64,000 bases of DNA from Acridotheres tristis. Taxonomy: Eukaryota; Chordata; Aves; Passeriformes; Sturnidae. The stretch spans positions 8,646,991 to 8,710,990 of the forward strand of contig CM072905.1 of the NCBI GenBank assembly GCA_037013685.1, given 5' to 3'. Numbering within the stretch: position 1 is the first letter of the stretch; each line of letters starts with the position of its first letter. Position numbers and translations under genes: made by a program. Below are positions 25,013-38,129 of this stretch, one piece after another. Under the pieces are notes generated by a model that did not search any database, was not told where the DNA came from, and saw only the letters and a list, made by a program, of their open reading frames with translations.

Positions 25013-25950
25013 GGGCATTTCAATTAGTCTGACTCATTGCCTGGTTAAAAATGGCTAGTGAAAATCAGCAACTAGTCCTTGAGCTGGAGTTTGTCATCCT
25101 GAGAGTTGAAGCATGTAGTGTGGTTAAACAAAAGTGACCTGAAGGCATGAAGGAATTAATTAGCATAAAGCACTTCAACTCAATTTTCATGTCTTAACAC
25201 ATGCTGAGCCTTAAGTCACCTGCCTGTAAGTCAGGTTTACTCCCCTTGGGTAACAGAATGCAGGAGTGAGTCACAGCTCACTGTCCTCCAAGGCAGGAGA
25301 AAAAAAAAAACAGTTTCTTCTAAATTCAGAATTTGTAGCAACAGACTCTTACATAACAATGACCTGGGAAAGTTCTACCCTAATATTTAGGATACTTTTA
25401 AAATGTTTGGGTTATTGTGTTCTCTGCCATAACTCCTTGCCCTGTCAGCTCTGAATTGTGTCCTGCCATTCATGGGCAAGGGGGAGCTCCTGAGGCAGTG
25501 ACACCTGGGCTTGGAGGGAAAAATGCTGGTTTATTCTGCTTTAATGGCAAACTTGTCATGATGTATAGAAATGTATTCTGGGGACTTTAGTGGAGAATTG
25601 AGATAATCACCAAAATGGAAATAATTCAGAAGTATGGTAGTTAAGGATGTTACCCCCCAATGAGTATTCAAAATATTTATTTCTGTGCTTCATTTATTCC
25701 TTCCCTTAAATTTTTTTTGGAAGCACCGGTATTGAAATTTTCTTTGAACAAATCTTGACAGACAGAAAGTAAAACTTAAGACAAGCATAAGACAAGCTTC
25801 AGCTGACTCAATGAGAGCCCCAGTAACTAGGTCCACATGCAGATCTTTAGCTAAAAAGAACCAAGTGCTGTGTATACCTGTCACATAACTTGAACTAAAC
25901 GAGATCATAATTTATTTTACTTGAATAAAACCTTTGATACTCAAAGTGTT
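25013..25950 (+). promoter_or_regulatory. HEXD: HEXD 3' untranslated region and probable poly(A) signal
   Basis: Beyond the HEXD stop there is no further coding sequence. AATAAA at about 25924-25929 is followed some 40 bp later by a T- and GT-rich tract (TTTTTTGTGTGTGTAAC), the expected arrangement of a vertebrate polyadenylation site. This would give a 3' UTR of about 0.93 kb. The site is inferred; transcript ends cannot be seen. Confidence 0.6.
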
Positions 25951-26334
25951 TGTAGAAGGGTGCTGCTTTTTTGTGTGTGTAACATGTTGGTTTGGTTTAA
26001 AGGAGGGAAAATGGAAATATTCACCAATAGAATTGGATCTGTCAGCTTATATGGAATTAAAAGCTTGACTGTTAGAAGAGTGTCAGCAGGGTCACTTCTA
26101 AGAGGTATTTGGACTTCTTCTATTCTGTCTTCCCCCTCATTAACTCTACTTCAGTAGATCTGTTCCCAGTAATAAATTAGACAGCCATTAATATTTTAAT
26201 AATTTTAATTAAAAACAATACAAAATACTACAGCGATGCAAAACAAGTTATCAAAGTTGATTTTATCAATAAACGTTTTTAAAAAAAGACAGTACAACAA
26301 GGCCTTGCTGAAATTCTACTTGCAATTTTAAAGT

Positions 26335-26353
26335 AAAAAAAAAAAAAAAAAAA
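26335..26353. repeat. Poly(A) run of 19
   Basis: A pure A-run between HEXD and CYBC1. No repeat family was recognised next to it. Confidence 0.9.
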
Positions 26354-28324
26354 GGCAATTTCTAAACATTTTCCAGAAGTATTTTTGCCTCCCAGCCATC
26401 TATGACACTGTCAGAACTAGCACTCTTTATTTATTATGTGAGCCAGCTGCAGTTTTGGTATCTGTGTAACTCCATAAATACAGCCTCATAGTCAGATCTC
26501 AACTTCAAATACTTGGATTTTCTTTGAGACTTGCACAATTGATGCCAGGTATGGAATGTTTCACTGTGAAGTGCTGGAATATGAGGTTACACCTTACACA
26601 AAGCAGTGCTCTCCCTCTGCACAGATGCACTCTGGCCTTTGCTCACTGCAGCAGCCACAGCCCCAGTCCCATCCCACCACAGCCATGCCAGGAACTGCCA
26701 CTGTGCTGCTCAAGCACGAGCTGAGGCATCTGCTAAGTGGCACTTACCATAGAGTTATAGTCAAGGACATGACAAAAGGGCTTGGTTTTGGGGGTCAGGG
26801 TGTTAGAGTTAACCTAAGGTCTGCTGTGCAGGTTTGTAAATCATTTTTAAGTCATGCAAACTACAGCTGTCCAGGCACAAGTCTCTAGCTGGCCTGAGAT
26901 GCAAGAGTTAATGACTACATCTGTAATAGTCTCCTAGGAGTACCTAATTTCCTAAGCAAAACTAGTTTTTCACATCATTCCTTTGAGTCCAAGTCACTTT
27001 ACACCAGGCACGTGTTTACTCTGTTTACTACTTTGACTTTGCTGGGCCCAAGAGAAATGAGGAAAACCATCCAGGAAAGGCTTCAGCACAATGGTGAGAA
27101 GTGGCAGAAAAGGAGGAGGAGAGAGGACTCAACAAAGAGGGAAGAGTGGACCCTGGCCTGAGCTGCACCTGCTTCCCACAGTTCTTCAGCTGATCCCACT
27201 GCTGAGGAGTGCACAGACAGACATTGCCATTACCAAATCCATGTGAACAGCAATTGCAAGTTAATTGTACATGTACACAGTTACTGCATTGCATCTGGCC
27301 AGGGCTTGCAATTGAGGGCAAGAAGCTCCACATGTGGATCAAGAGAAACACAAGAGAAAACCCCACCAGCCTGTGCTAACATCAGTGCAGTGTCCCATTG
27401 CCAAGCTCAGAGGCTCACATAGATCAGTGCCACAGGAAGCTCCTGGGTGGATGAGCCAGCAGTGCCTGACACATCCCCACAGGCAGCACCCACAGCCTGG
27501 CACGATGTCCTCAGAGCCCCATCCTGTTAGCTCAGACTACAGAACACAGCTTCCCACTGAAACTGTGCTTGTTGGTACAGTGACAGCTGCCAAATGCAAA
27601 ACGGAAATGGCACGAGAGAGGATGGCACCAGCTGCTTCGAGGGAAAGGCTGAGGAGTCAAAATATTCCTCCTAGACACAGTGCATGGCAGCAGCCATCCC
27701 TCTCCCACCTAACACAGCAGGATCAGGAATGAGGAGGATACTGGGAAACACCTCCTAACAGGTGATCACTGACATCAACCCAACATGCAATTTACTGCAC
27801 AGGATGCATTTCAAGTTACACTGTATCATACTATAGGTCATTCCCCTTTCCATAAACTGTGAATTTTCCTTGCATTATTTAGTCTTTGCATAAGATATTG
27901 CATAGTCTGTAAGTATAGACATGACTAACACCATGAATGCACAGCAAGCTGGATGCACTACAGCTCAGCAGAAGCAGGACACAGGATGCAGAGCAGGGTC
28001 AGACCAACAGATGTACCTCTCAAAAGCTGATTTTTAACTGGAGAACTACAGCATGGTTTACAGAATGTCAGCTCTCATAAGAATACAAATGAAAGCCAGT
28101 AGAGCTAAGACTGAAGGCAGGCAGTTTTGTCTGTTTTATCCATGGTCCACTCCATGGGCTCAGAGTAAGTGCAATGCACACCATGAATGCCCTCTGAATA
28201 TCCTTGATACAAAGCAGCAGCTACCACAGGCTGAGCCCTTGTGCTTACATTGTACCATTACACACTCTAGGACAGTACTGCAAGTCCTTAGAACACTCAT
28301 CATTCTCATTTTACACTGTGGGGG

Positions 28325-28343
28325 AAAAAAAAAAAAAAAAAAA
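28325..28343. repeat. Poly(A) run of 19
   Basis: A pure A-run between the convergent genes HEXD and CYBC1, following a GGGG stretch. No retroposed gene was recognised upstream of it. Confidence 0.9.
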
Positions 28344-30228
28344 TTCTCCAAATTCCCAATCTCCTTCGCCTCTCTCTAAAATGAGCATCACCTAGGGGAT
28401 ACATTACAGTGGATTTAAATGAGGAACTCTACAAAGTGTTACACCCTGCAATATTTTTTAAACAGGTTTGATGATTATGCTTAGCTTACAGCTGTGCTTC
28501 AGAATAAAGGCAAATTTAGCTAATTGCCTGCAACCTGATTTTCCCACGTTCATACACAGCAGCTTCCCAGTTCCAGTGGGGTGGGGTAGGCACTGAAAGC
28601 CCCATGATCACCCCAACAACTCAGAGGACTTTCAGTAATGTGTACGGGCAGAGGTCTGTACTGATACCTGAGGTGATTACAAGTTTTTTATCTCATTTAA
28701 AGAAAAAAAACCAAGCTCTATGCTCAGGCAAGCTACATCAACAGCCACGTCCCTGCAGTGTGAGTACCTTCCACTGACAGCAGCAGCCTCTGCCTCCCAG
28801 CTCACATCCTAGCTCTGAATGGCAGGAAGGGAAATCTGTTCTTAGATGAGCAGGTGCTCAGCTTCAGACCAAACTGGAACACAAACAGCATGGGGCTTCT
28901 ACCAAAACCTTTTCAAAGCCTTCTCTCTGTAGAGGTAGAGTGATTGGGAGCAAGAACACAGGCTCTTTTAAATCCTGAAGAAACTGCTGCCAGGAGACAT
29001 TTGCTGCTGGCCAACCATGAAAACAGACAACACAGTTACCTCGTACCCTGTTCAGATCTCCTAGATGTAACTGTGTAAATATTTTCTAAGTCAGGTCTAA
29101 AGACCATAAGATTCCTAAATAAAACCTACTGAACTTCAGTATTAGCAGCTGGAGCATGCTGAAGGAACTTGCAGCTTTTTACAATTTTTTCTTGTACTGA
29201 CATGTTAATGTAAGCATGATGGAGTTCTAGTTCTAGACAGAATATGTTGACTAACAGAGGTAGCTTTTACTTCAGAAATACCTTGAAAAATTATGTATTT
29301 TAACTATTTGTGAAACCATTGGTCAGAACAGAGGACACCACACACCTGGAGTAAAACACAGGTACAAGTTAAACATTTAATCTATGCCAGCTACCTTAGA
29401 AAAGTTATTATTTAGCACTTCGGTATCATTTCAAGTGATGAAATACTCAACAACTCTAGACTACCACCTTGTTTGACATCAGTCTTTTCCCTACCTGAAG
29501 TTACACATGTCCCTGCTTCCTTTCTAAATACACAGTTTAAACAGTAAACATTGAGGTCTACAAAAAGATTGTTCTGTCCTGCCCAGAAGTTAAGCAGAAC
29601 AAGATTAAGGTAGAACATCCCAAAGACATTTCATCATGATCATTTTTCCTCTGCTATTTATGGCTCCTTGGTGAGTCTGAGATAAGTTAAGACACCATTA
29701 TAGGTTGATTAACCTGATGTTTAGAATTCCAAGAGAGGCACTCAGACTTTTAATTTCCACAGATAGCCAATGGCAAGTCAGTAGTAGAGAACATAAAAGT
29801 GCCACTACTCTGCATCTCCTAATTGCATATATTAAAAAGGAAACCTCCAAGTATTGTGTTATGAGTTACAAATTCAACCCTCCTACATCGCATATACTGT
29901 ACCTGCAGCAAATGTTTGCACTAAGCAGAAGTTCACATCTGTATCTTCATTAATGGAAAAGCAATTATTTCAAACCAATTCATTAATAAATAACTATTCC
30001 TAGACAAGTTTGATGAGCTGACAAAGTTCAAAAGCCAGCAGTGTCCACATGCAGGGTCTTGAAGCAGTTTAGCACTAAACAATGTGCCCTAAGACAGATT
30101 CCACCCATTGTAAACGCACATGTTGAGAAATGCCCAGGTCAGGGTTGTGAGGGATTTCTTTTAACGAAGAACAATCAGAATATTTTCCAGATGTGTGAAA
30201 ACCTCTGCTTGCTTCAGTTCACAATCTA

Positions 30229-33200
30229 TCAGTATTTAACCTGTGGTTCATCTGCATCACTTGCCTCTGTTTCGCTGCTCTGGGAGAAATCTTGTGGGGT
30301 CTCTACTCTGTCCAGTTCCAGAAAACTCGTAATGAGTTTGGCAACTGCTTCCACATCACTGTGGAAAAGAAGAAACAAGGAAGAGTTAGTGGAACTGTGG
30401 TGCTGACAAGACAAGAACAGGCCTGCTAATTCCTGAGAATAACTCCCTAGAGGGAAAGTCATATGGGCAGTGAGGGTATAGCTGACAGCATGCCACACCA
30501 AGCCATTCCCTCCTCATCAGTCCTCTCCCCAATCTCTGCTTAAGATAAATTTTCTGTTAACTAATACACCAAATGTTTGCAAAGTAGAATTAATCCCCTC
30601 TGCCATTCCATAACTCAGGAAGGCAACTCCAGCAGACATGCAGCACTAAAGGGATCCTAGATATCTAAACATGATCCTGAGAGATGGTGTTACCCAAAGG
30701 TCTGAAAATGAAAACACAGTGGGGTCTAAAAGTTTAAACACAAGCTCATACCAGCAAGTCTGAAAACAGCTCGGTTATAATAGCTGGCAATTACTGATCC
30801 CCACGATTGGCATTTCCCACCTTACACACTGTGTAATTTTACCAAGTGCACACTGCACCTTCTGCAGCCCAGCACGGCGCTCTGGGTGAGCGGGTGTGAG
30901 AATCCAGTGACGAAGCGCAGCACAACCAGGTAACCCTTCCCGAAATAGCGCACGCACTCCTCCTCCACGTTCACATCGCGGATCTCGCTCAGCACGGCCA
31001 CCACTGCGGACACGGGCGACACAAGGCAGCTGTGAGCACTCACTCCCCCACTGTGACTGCACACCCTCGGCACTGCCACTGCTCACGGGTGACAGGGACC
31101 CTGCTCTGGGGCACCATTGCTGTCAGTGTGACTGCACACCCTCGGCACTGCCACTGCTCACGGGTGACAGGGACCCTGCTCGGGGCACCATTGCTGTCAG
31201 TGTGACTGCACACCCTCGGCACTGCCACTGCTCACGGGTGACAGGGACCCTGCTCTGGGGCACCACTGCTGTCAGTGTGACTGCACACCCTCGGCACTGC
31301 CACTGCTCACGGGTGACAGGGACCCTGCTCTGGGGCACCACTGCTGTGATCTCGAACAACCAGGGCAGTCCTGCATGAGCTGCTCAGGCAAAAGAAACAT
31401 GCACAGGGTGTGACTGCAGCACATTGTAGCTGGGACAGGCCCTAAGGAAAAAGATACAGCCAGGCACTTAACCCATTATTATGTGTGTTTCCCACTTGCT
31501 TTAATGGCAGTTTGAACTATTCTTCTGTACTGAGCAGGCAACAGGTGTTCACTTTACTGAGACTGAACAAATACTGAAATATTTAACTGCTCAGAGCATC
31601 AGCTGATCTCTGCATCCTCACATAAATGGTACCTAAACCAGATATTATCAAAGAGGAAGAGATCTTCTCAGCTCTCCATTGTAAACACATATCCCAAAGG
31701 AAAGTTTAGAATCATTAAACATCCTTCTCTTCACATCTTTTATCTTCCATCTCGAAAATGAACTCTTTAATTCAGCTTAAGGTCATTCCAAATTTGGCTA
31801 CCCTTCTGAGTTTATTGACAGCTAGTTCTATTTACATCAGGAAGTAAAACAAAAACTCTGACATGGAAGAAGATCCTACTTTTGTAACAGAATAAAAGAT
31901 CCTAGTTTGTAATAGAGCTACCAACTCACCGTGACTCAATCAACTCACAGACTATACTGCAACTTATGTTACTCCAACAGGGAGCTCAAAGGACATCAGA
32001 TTCTGCATAAAACTGAGCCTCCTGAACAGGCTGCTTTAAATGCATATTCTATATGTGCAGAATGTAACATGCCTGCTTGCATATGGTATCCAAACCTTTG
32101 CCTGTTCCCCAAAGCAGATGAGATTACAGGAATCTCAACTTCTGTATCCAAAATTGAAGTTTTTCCACCGGTCCCAGCTGCCAAGCAGGCTAGCCAAGGG
32201 CAAGGTAAACACATTAACATCCCAAAGGAATGGCTAAGATTATTATGGAAAGCAATGTGTAGGCCTACTTACCTTGGATTAAAATAACTAACAAGATGCA
32301 TTCAGCACACTGAGAAAAAGCATTTGGGCCCAGAGAGGCAGATTGTTACATCTGCTGCTTGGGAACAAAGCAGATCTGGAAGCAGATGTGACTTAATTTG
32401 AGTACAGAGCTCCAGAGAAGCTATTAAATGGGCACATATCCATCTCTTCTGCTGCTCACCACATTTTCTACCACAGATGCTGCTTTCTCACCTTGTTCAT
32501 TCCCTCCTTTTGACAAGGTCAGTATTTTTTTGTAGAGATTGAATGTTTTTAGGCAGATTGTTCCCTTGTTCTTATCAAATACAGCTTCCTGTAAAATTGA
32601 AAAATAAAAATTAAGATTTTCTTGAAAACACCATCAAACCATGCTTCAAAGTAAAATAAACATAGTTCTATGGGAAAATAATTTTGGTAACAGAAAAATA
32701 CAAAGCTAGTTTAGAGACATTCCTCTATTTCTAGATGATGGAAATCACAATCTTGCTCTTGGTTTTAATAGAAACTTTACCATATCTCGAGTGACTTCTA
32801 GGAGGGAGTTAAAAGTGAGTTCATTGTCCCTCTTGCCACATTCCTCACATAATAAAAACTCTGCCTGGAATCAAATTTGAACACTAACTTGTAACTCCTA
32901 TAATTTTCATTTCTGGTGAATTTGACATTCCAGTGCTGTGCTCTATGGGCCAGGCTTACACAGACCTTAAATATCCCTGACAGTCAATGAAAAAAGAGGA
33001 TCTCCTTCTCTTTAAGGGAGTTGCTCATTCTAACACAATTCAGATCAGCAGGGTGACAAGGTGACTTACTGCTCTCAAACCAACATCCACACAATTCTAA
33101 ACCAGCTTGTCCAGAGGAAAAAGGCTGAGCAGCCTGGAAGGTCAGAGCTCCCTTATTTAGTGGTTGCTCTGTCATTAGCTGAAGGCTAAGTTCATGTTGT

Positions 33201-36053
33201 ACAGCTGAGTGTCCTGGTCATCCTCCCTCTTATATAAAAGAGAACATTTTGGGCCAAGTCTCCCCTTAAAAACACGCATATGTTTAGCTTCACATTTTCA
33301 TGCTTGTGTAGTCAAAGAATTACTGTCCTAATTCCAGTCCCAGTATAGAAACTCAGAGGGTTTCCTCAAAACCAAAAGCAGAACTTTTCTGTTTGGACTG
33401 AGCAAGTGCGTGGGGCTGCTGGAATCAGCATCTGCCAACTGCTTCCTACTCACAGACCCTAATTTCCTGAGTTCAGCATCTTACCTCCCACTGCTCCAGA
33501 TTCTGGGCTGCCACAAAGAAACACCCAGCCATGTAGAAGAGCTTCCATGCCAAGCTGTCTGAACAATGCAAAAAATGCACAAATTTAGCTTTTTTTCCCC
33601 CTTCTTTGGTATTCAAACAATCCTAAAAGGAACATGCTCCATTTAAAAGCAACAAAAGCAGAAAAGGTTTCTCTGGTGGAACATTTTTGCCTCTAGTTGC
33701 ACTAGAAGCTATTTTACAACTCTTTCCCAGGATGAAAATACAGAAAGGCTTCGCACTTTTCAGAGACTTCATTGACGCTGGGCTTCAATGCAGAATTATA
33801 AGCATATGTATTATTGGCAAGGTTGTAACATCACATCTTTCTCTTCTCTACAAGCAAAGGCATCTTAAAAGGCATCCACAAGACTGCCAACCTGCTGTCA
33901 AACACCAAATATTTGTGTTGCAGAGGACAAGGACAAGGACAATGAAAATTCAGTAAAGCAAACATGTTTCTGCATAAAAAGAAGCAGCTGGTCCTCTTGA
34001 CAAACAAACATTTGCATTTCATGTACTGGAAATGTTTACATGTCACAGCCTGAACAATTTGCTCACTCAGGTTTTTAACTGAAGGCACAGTAGAACTGTG
34101 CTGAGGTTTCAGAAAACTTTGTTGCAATGTCTTGAGCAAACAAGGCTGATTTAGATGGCGGCTCAAGCAGCTTTCATTGCATTTTGCACTTTAAATAAAA
34201 ATACGTGGGTTATATTGGCAGCACATTGCTACACACTATTAAGATTTAACATTTGATATTAACAGGATGCAGCACAAGAATCCCAGGGCAGCTTCCAGGA
34301 TAAATCCCACGGATGGAAAGACAGCTGGCATTCGGTGCAGTGTGCTGTACTGCAGGGAGGGGGGGAAGCAGCAGGAGCTGTGTGATCTCTAAAGGTGCTT
34401 GGATGAGTAATCTCTGCTAGTGATGATGTGACAGTTTCCAGAGAAACAGAGAACTTCCGTCAAAGGCAAAGTAATCATTTCGTTATGATGTCAAATAATC
34501 ATTACATGTCTTCCCAGGAGAGCTGGGAGGACCAGCTCATCACATTTATAAAACACTGAAAGTACAAAATGCCACAGAGTATCAGTATCATTATTAAAAA
34601 TACTTGCAAATGGAAAAGGAAGCTGAGTAAGAAATAGAGTATTAAAGCACAGTAAGCCATAGAGGCAACAGTTATTACTGGTTTTAATATTCACATCACC
34701 AAGTGGGAAAGGAAACTCCACTGCCTTTGAAGGGCCAGACAGAATCTGCAGATGGATCATCAGCATGAAAAACACATCAACAGGAAAGAAACAATTCTCC
34801 CAAAAAAGACAGAGGCCATTACCTGCACTGTAATAAGCAGCAGCCAAACCAATGGAGGCTATTCCTAGGGGGAAAGAGGAGAGAATTAAGACAAATAAGC
34901 AGCTCAAAAAACATCTAAAATTCCCTAATGAAAAACATCACTTTTCAAAAAAAGGACATGATTGCAACATACATCATTATATGAAAGTCAAGTTATTTTT
35001 TTCTCTCAGTATTAAAAAAAAAAAACCTACTCTGCAAAGACATTAAAAGCACAGGGGCTGGGGTCAGGAATAAAAATTTTATGACACAACTGGGAACAGA
35101 ACCTCAGAGGGACCCAATCTAACCATGACACCATATTTTCTCTCAGTACAGTACAACTTGGAGTGCTCACAGAAACCTTGCACTAGTTATTTTCCCCTTT
35201 AAGTGCTCTGTGGAGCGAAAAGAAAGATTTTGCACTAAAGTTGCGTCAGAAACTGTCAGCTCCTTTCTCTCAGGGACGAGGAAGCAGCTGAAGAGTGCCC
35301 CCATGCCCCAGAGGCTGCTGCAACTGCAAAGACGATCTCAACATCTCTGAAAGCAATGACAACGTGGTGTTACTGCAGTGGGATCTGCTCAGCTAGAAAG
35401 CAGGATATGCCAGATTTTCCCCAGCAGCTCTCTCAGTACAATCCTAACAAGTTTACTTTTCCTGCATATTCAGTAGTGTTTATAAGGATGCCTTCGGAAC
35501 ATGCTGTATGATTTGCCATTTCATACAGTGTCGTTAGGAGCTCACCACCAAGCACACGAACAGTCCAACCCCAGCATGGCCACACTGCAGTTTTCCACTC
35601 CTGAAAATCGAGATGTTTTTCAGCCTCACTATACAGCCCCTTCAGAAGCTTCACATTTCTATTGCTGCATGGCACATAATAAACTTTCTGCTCTTGATCT
35701 TTCAGGATTTCCTTAGAATTCCAACTATGAGCTTCTGAAGTTCTCCAGATGAGACTGAAAGTCTCACAGTGAAACTGCCACGCTGAGGCTTCAGACTCAT
35801 TTAGTGGCTTTGAGAAAGGAAGAGTTCAAAGTACAATCACTCCTCTTCTGGAAAGGAAAACGCCTGGAAGGCAGGCATTTCTCTAGGGGCTCTTTCAGGA
35901 GTTTATTCAATGACCCTCTTTCCCTTAAAGCAAGCTCTGAAATAAGCTGAGGAATGCTGTGGTCTTACCAACACAGAGAGACCAGGATCGGATGCCAGGT
36001 GACCTCTTTAGATGAAGATGGGAATTCGTGCGTTTTTCAACCAACATGTACAT
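30229..36053 (-). CDS. CYBC1: CYBC1 (EROS), cytochrome b-245 chaperone 1
   Basis: Six coding exons on the minus strand, in transcript order: 35969-36053, 34823-34864, 33485-33558, 32492-32588, 30859-31003 and 30229-30358. All junctions are GT-AG and in phase, giving 190 residues; the human protein is 187. The start MYMLVEKRTNSHLHLKR and the body EEECVRYFGKGYLVVLR and TGFSHPLTQSAVLG match the human protein as I recall it, and the tail SDVEAVAKLITSFLEL then SQSSETEAS is also conserved. Two hydrophobic stretches (SWSLCVGIASIGLAAAYY and LFYMAGCFFVAA) are probable membrane segments. The protein acts in the ER, where it stabilises the gp91phox-p22phox heterodimer of the phagocyte NADPH oxidase; human loss causes chronic granulomatous disease. 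The second coding exon is only 42 bp. An upstream ATG in the same exon overlaps the start. Confidence 0.96.
31053..31348. repeat. Minisatellite, four copies of a 75-bp unit, in CYBC1 intron
   Basis: Four near-identical units begin at 31053, 31128, 31202 and 31277 with GTGACTGCACACCCTCGGCA and contain CACTGCTCACGGGTGACAGG and GACCCTGCTCTGGGGCACCA. The second copy is one base shorter, lacking a CT in 'gctctgggg' and gaining a G. Copies 1-2 share CACCATTGC where copies 3-4 have CACCACTGC. The array ends about 50 bp from the acceptor of the CYBC1 exon at 30859-31003. Confidence 0.95.
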
Positions 36054-36090
36054 CTTCAAAAGAAACTCTCAACAGCCCAGTTTGACTCAT
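36037..36090 (-). promoter_or_regulatory. Upstream open reading frame overlapping the CYBC1 start
   Basis: The exon carrying the CYBC1 start runs back to an acceptor at 36100-36102, preceded by a T-rich tract. Within its 46-nt leader, an ATG at 36090 opens a 17-codon frame that ends with TGA at 36037, past the CYBC1 ATG at 36053 and in another frame. The upstream ATG has T at -3, a weak context; the main ATG has A at -3. Leaky scanning would allow both. Whether it is translated is unknown. Confidence 0.55.
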
Positions 36091-36835
36091 GAAACCTCAC
36101 TGGACCAAAAAAAAAGAATTTAATCATTGACAATTCCACCAGTTCCCCTTCCTAGCATTTTTCAGGACTTACCAAGTCTTAGTCTAGACTATAAAAGATA
36201 CTCCAGGATAAGAACACAGTATTTTTGGACAGGAAGAGCAATATGTACACTGAAAACAACCACAAAGTAAAACTGTCATGTGAAAAGTTGCATAACAACA
36301 ACAGGAATCTGAACTCTTGGAAGAAAGTTCTCATTTTAAGGGTAAAAGTCTCTTTCTATTATAATCAGATTCCAGAAGAAAAATGTGAAAAACAAGAACC
36401 TGGAACAATGTTGTTGCTAATTCATGCAGCCTTTCAAACAGATAAAACAGCAAAGGGAATGAAAATGTCTTTGCCAGCATTTTTCCTGTGAGTTCAAAGG
36501 GTTGTGTGAAGGGCTGGTCTGGGAGCTGGGGCAGGACAGTGCAGCCTTCTGCACCTCTGACATGGGGTCTCATCCCTGCTGACACAGCTGGAAGGGCTAC
36601 AGCCAAGCACTGCCACCATCCCATAATGCCACAGAAGGCATTCCCATCTTCCAAGCCACCTCAATAACACAACCAGGAGCTTCCAACCACAAGTGTGTTT
36701 TTCTGTCCTCAGCCAGACCATGCCTTCAGCCTAGGCAGAAACAGCAGAGACTACAAACACAGGTACTAATTAAAACCAGTAAGAGCTGAGTAATCCCATG
36801 CAGCATTTTCATGACATTTTTGCTGCTTTACAGCA

Positions 36836-37035
36836 TAGAATCAGAGTCATTTAGGGTGAGAAAGACCTTTAAGATCATGAAGCCCAACCACTAATCCAGC
36901 ACTGCCCAGTCCACCACTAAACCATGTCCTTAAGCACCTCACCTACATGTTTTTGAACACTCCCAGAGATGGTGACTCCACCACGTCCCTGGGCAGCCTG
37001 TCCCACACAACCAGTTCAAGGAGGCTGGCATTAAG
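36836..37035 (-). mobile_element. CR1-like LINE fragment, antisense
   Basis: Typical antisense CR1 order: 'agcatagaatcagagtcat', 'gaaagacctttaagatcatgaagcccaacc', 'ccatgtccttaagcacctcac', then 'gatggtgactccaccacgtccctgggcagcctgt'. It lies in the 5' intron of CYBC1. Confidence 0.88.
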
Positions 37036-38129
37036 CTGCCCGTGATAACAGGTTTCCAGAAAATGCCAACATTCATCAGGTTTCGAATAACCATGAAAAA
37101 CACGGAAAGAGCAAGTCTGAGCACATCCAAGTTCTTACAAAAGGCAAATATGTGATTTTCAGTCCTTTAGTTATCCAGTTGTTCTTGCATACAAGAAGAC
37201 ACTCCTGCAATTCTGGTAGTTTGCATACAAAGCTCCAGGGGAGCAGATTTAACCAGGTCTTTTCAGTTAAACAAAAAGCACCCACGACTTTGATTTTAAT
37301 CTCTTAGCAACACATCTGAGAGCATCTGAAACCGAAAGAGCCAAAAGCACTTATGTATAAGACACGCTCCATCTCCTCCGGATGTCAAGCATCAAATTTT
37401 AATTTTCAAATGACTCCTGTGAGTTGCTCTCAAATATACCGGAAAATACTTCTGCATGTATAATGCCTTCTCCTGCCTGTTATCAAATACAAGCTATAAA
37501 ATACATGGAAATCACTGCAGAAATCTCACTGTATTTAACAAATATTACACCGTACTTAGACCGTAATTCTTACACATATCAGCCAAGTCTGCATTAATGC
37601 AGACTTTTATATCTCCCCCCATAATAATTTAGAGAAGTTTAAGCAGGCAAATGCCAGTTTTGGATTAATGCTGGACACTCAGCATCAGTGCATTGTCTCT
37701 CACAGGCAGTTGTTTGCAAGAGATAGACCTTGGAATAAAAAGCACCAAAGCAGCTTCAAAAGTTACATTTAATAAATAAATCATAAACGCGCCCTAAAGC
37801 AAATACAAAACTTTTAGTACAACAATGTTACGATTACAAAGAAAGAGGTATTTTTGTGCGGCTCTCTCATTTCAAATTCCAAAACTCAAAACCTTGCTTG
37901 AATTTGTCCGGTTTGACACTGAACTGATCTCCAGCATCAAAATAACATTCTCATGCTTCCTCCAAGCCCTCGGTTGAGGGCGAGCCAGCAAAAGCCATTG
38001 GAAGGCACGCTTTGAAATCCTCACCACCAACAGCCATCAAGTCAGGACCACACATGAGGTGAATCTTTTTTAGAGCTCATTTTTCTTTACCTCCCAAGCC
38101 TGCACCTGCTCCCCCCTCAGCCTGGTGTC

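Larger units (their letters stand above)
25951..30228. other. Convergent intergenic region / CYBC1 3' UTR
   Basis: This stretch separates the probable HEXD polyadenylation site from the CYBC1 stop codon. Part of it must be CYBC1 3' UTR on the minus strand. TTTATTTATT at about 26424, which reads AATAAATAAA on the minus strand, is one possible poly(A) signal, though it would make a very long UTR. A-runs lie at 26335-26353 (19) and 28325-28343 (19). I recognise no gene here; the open frames match nothing known to me. Confidence 0.5.

Noticed and set aside
31040..31359. Repeated MAVPRVCSH-like peptides on the minus strand
   Set aside because: This is a translation of the 75-bp minisatellite in a CYBC1 intron, not a repeat protein gene.
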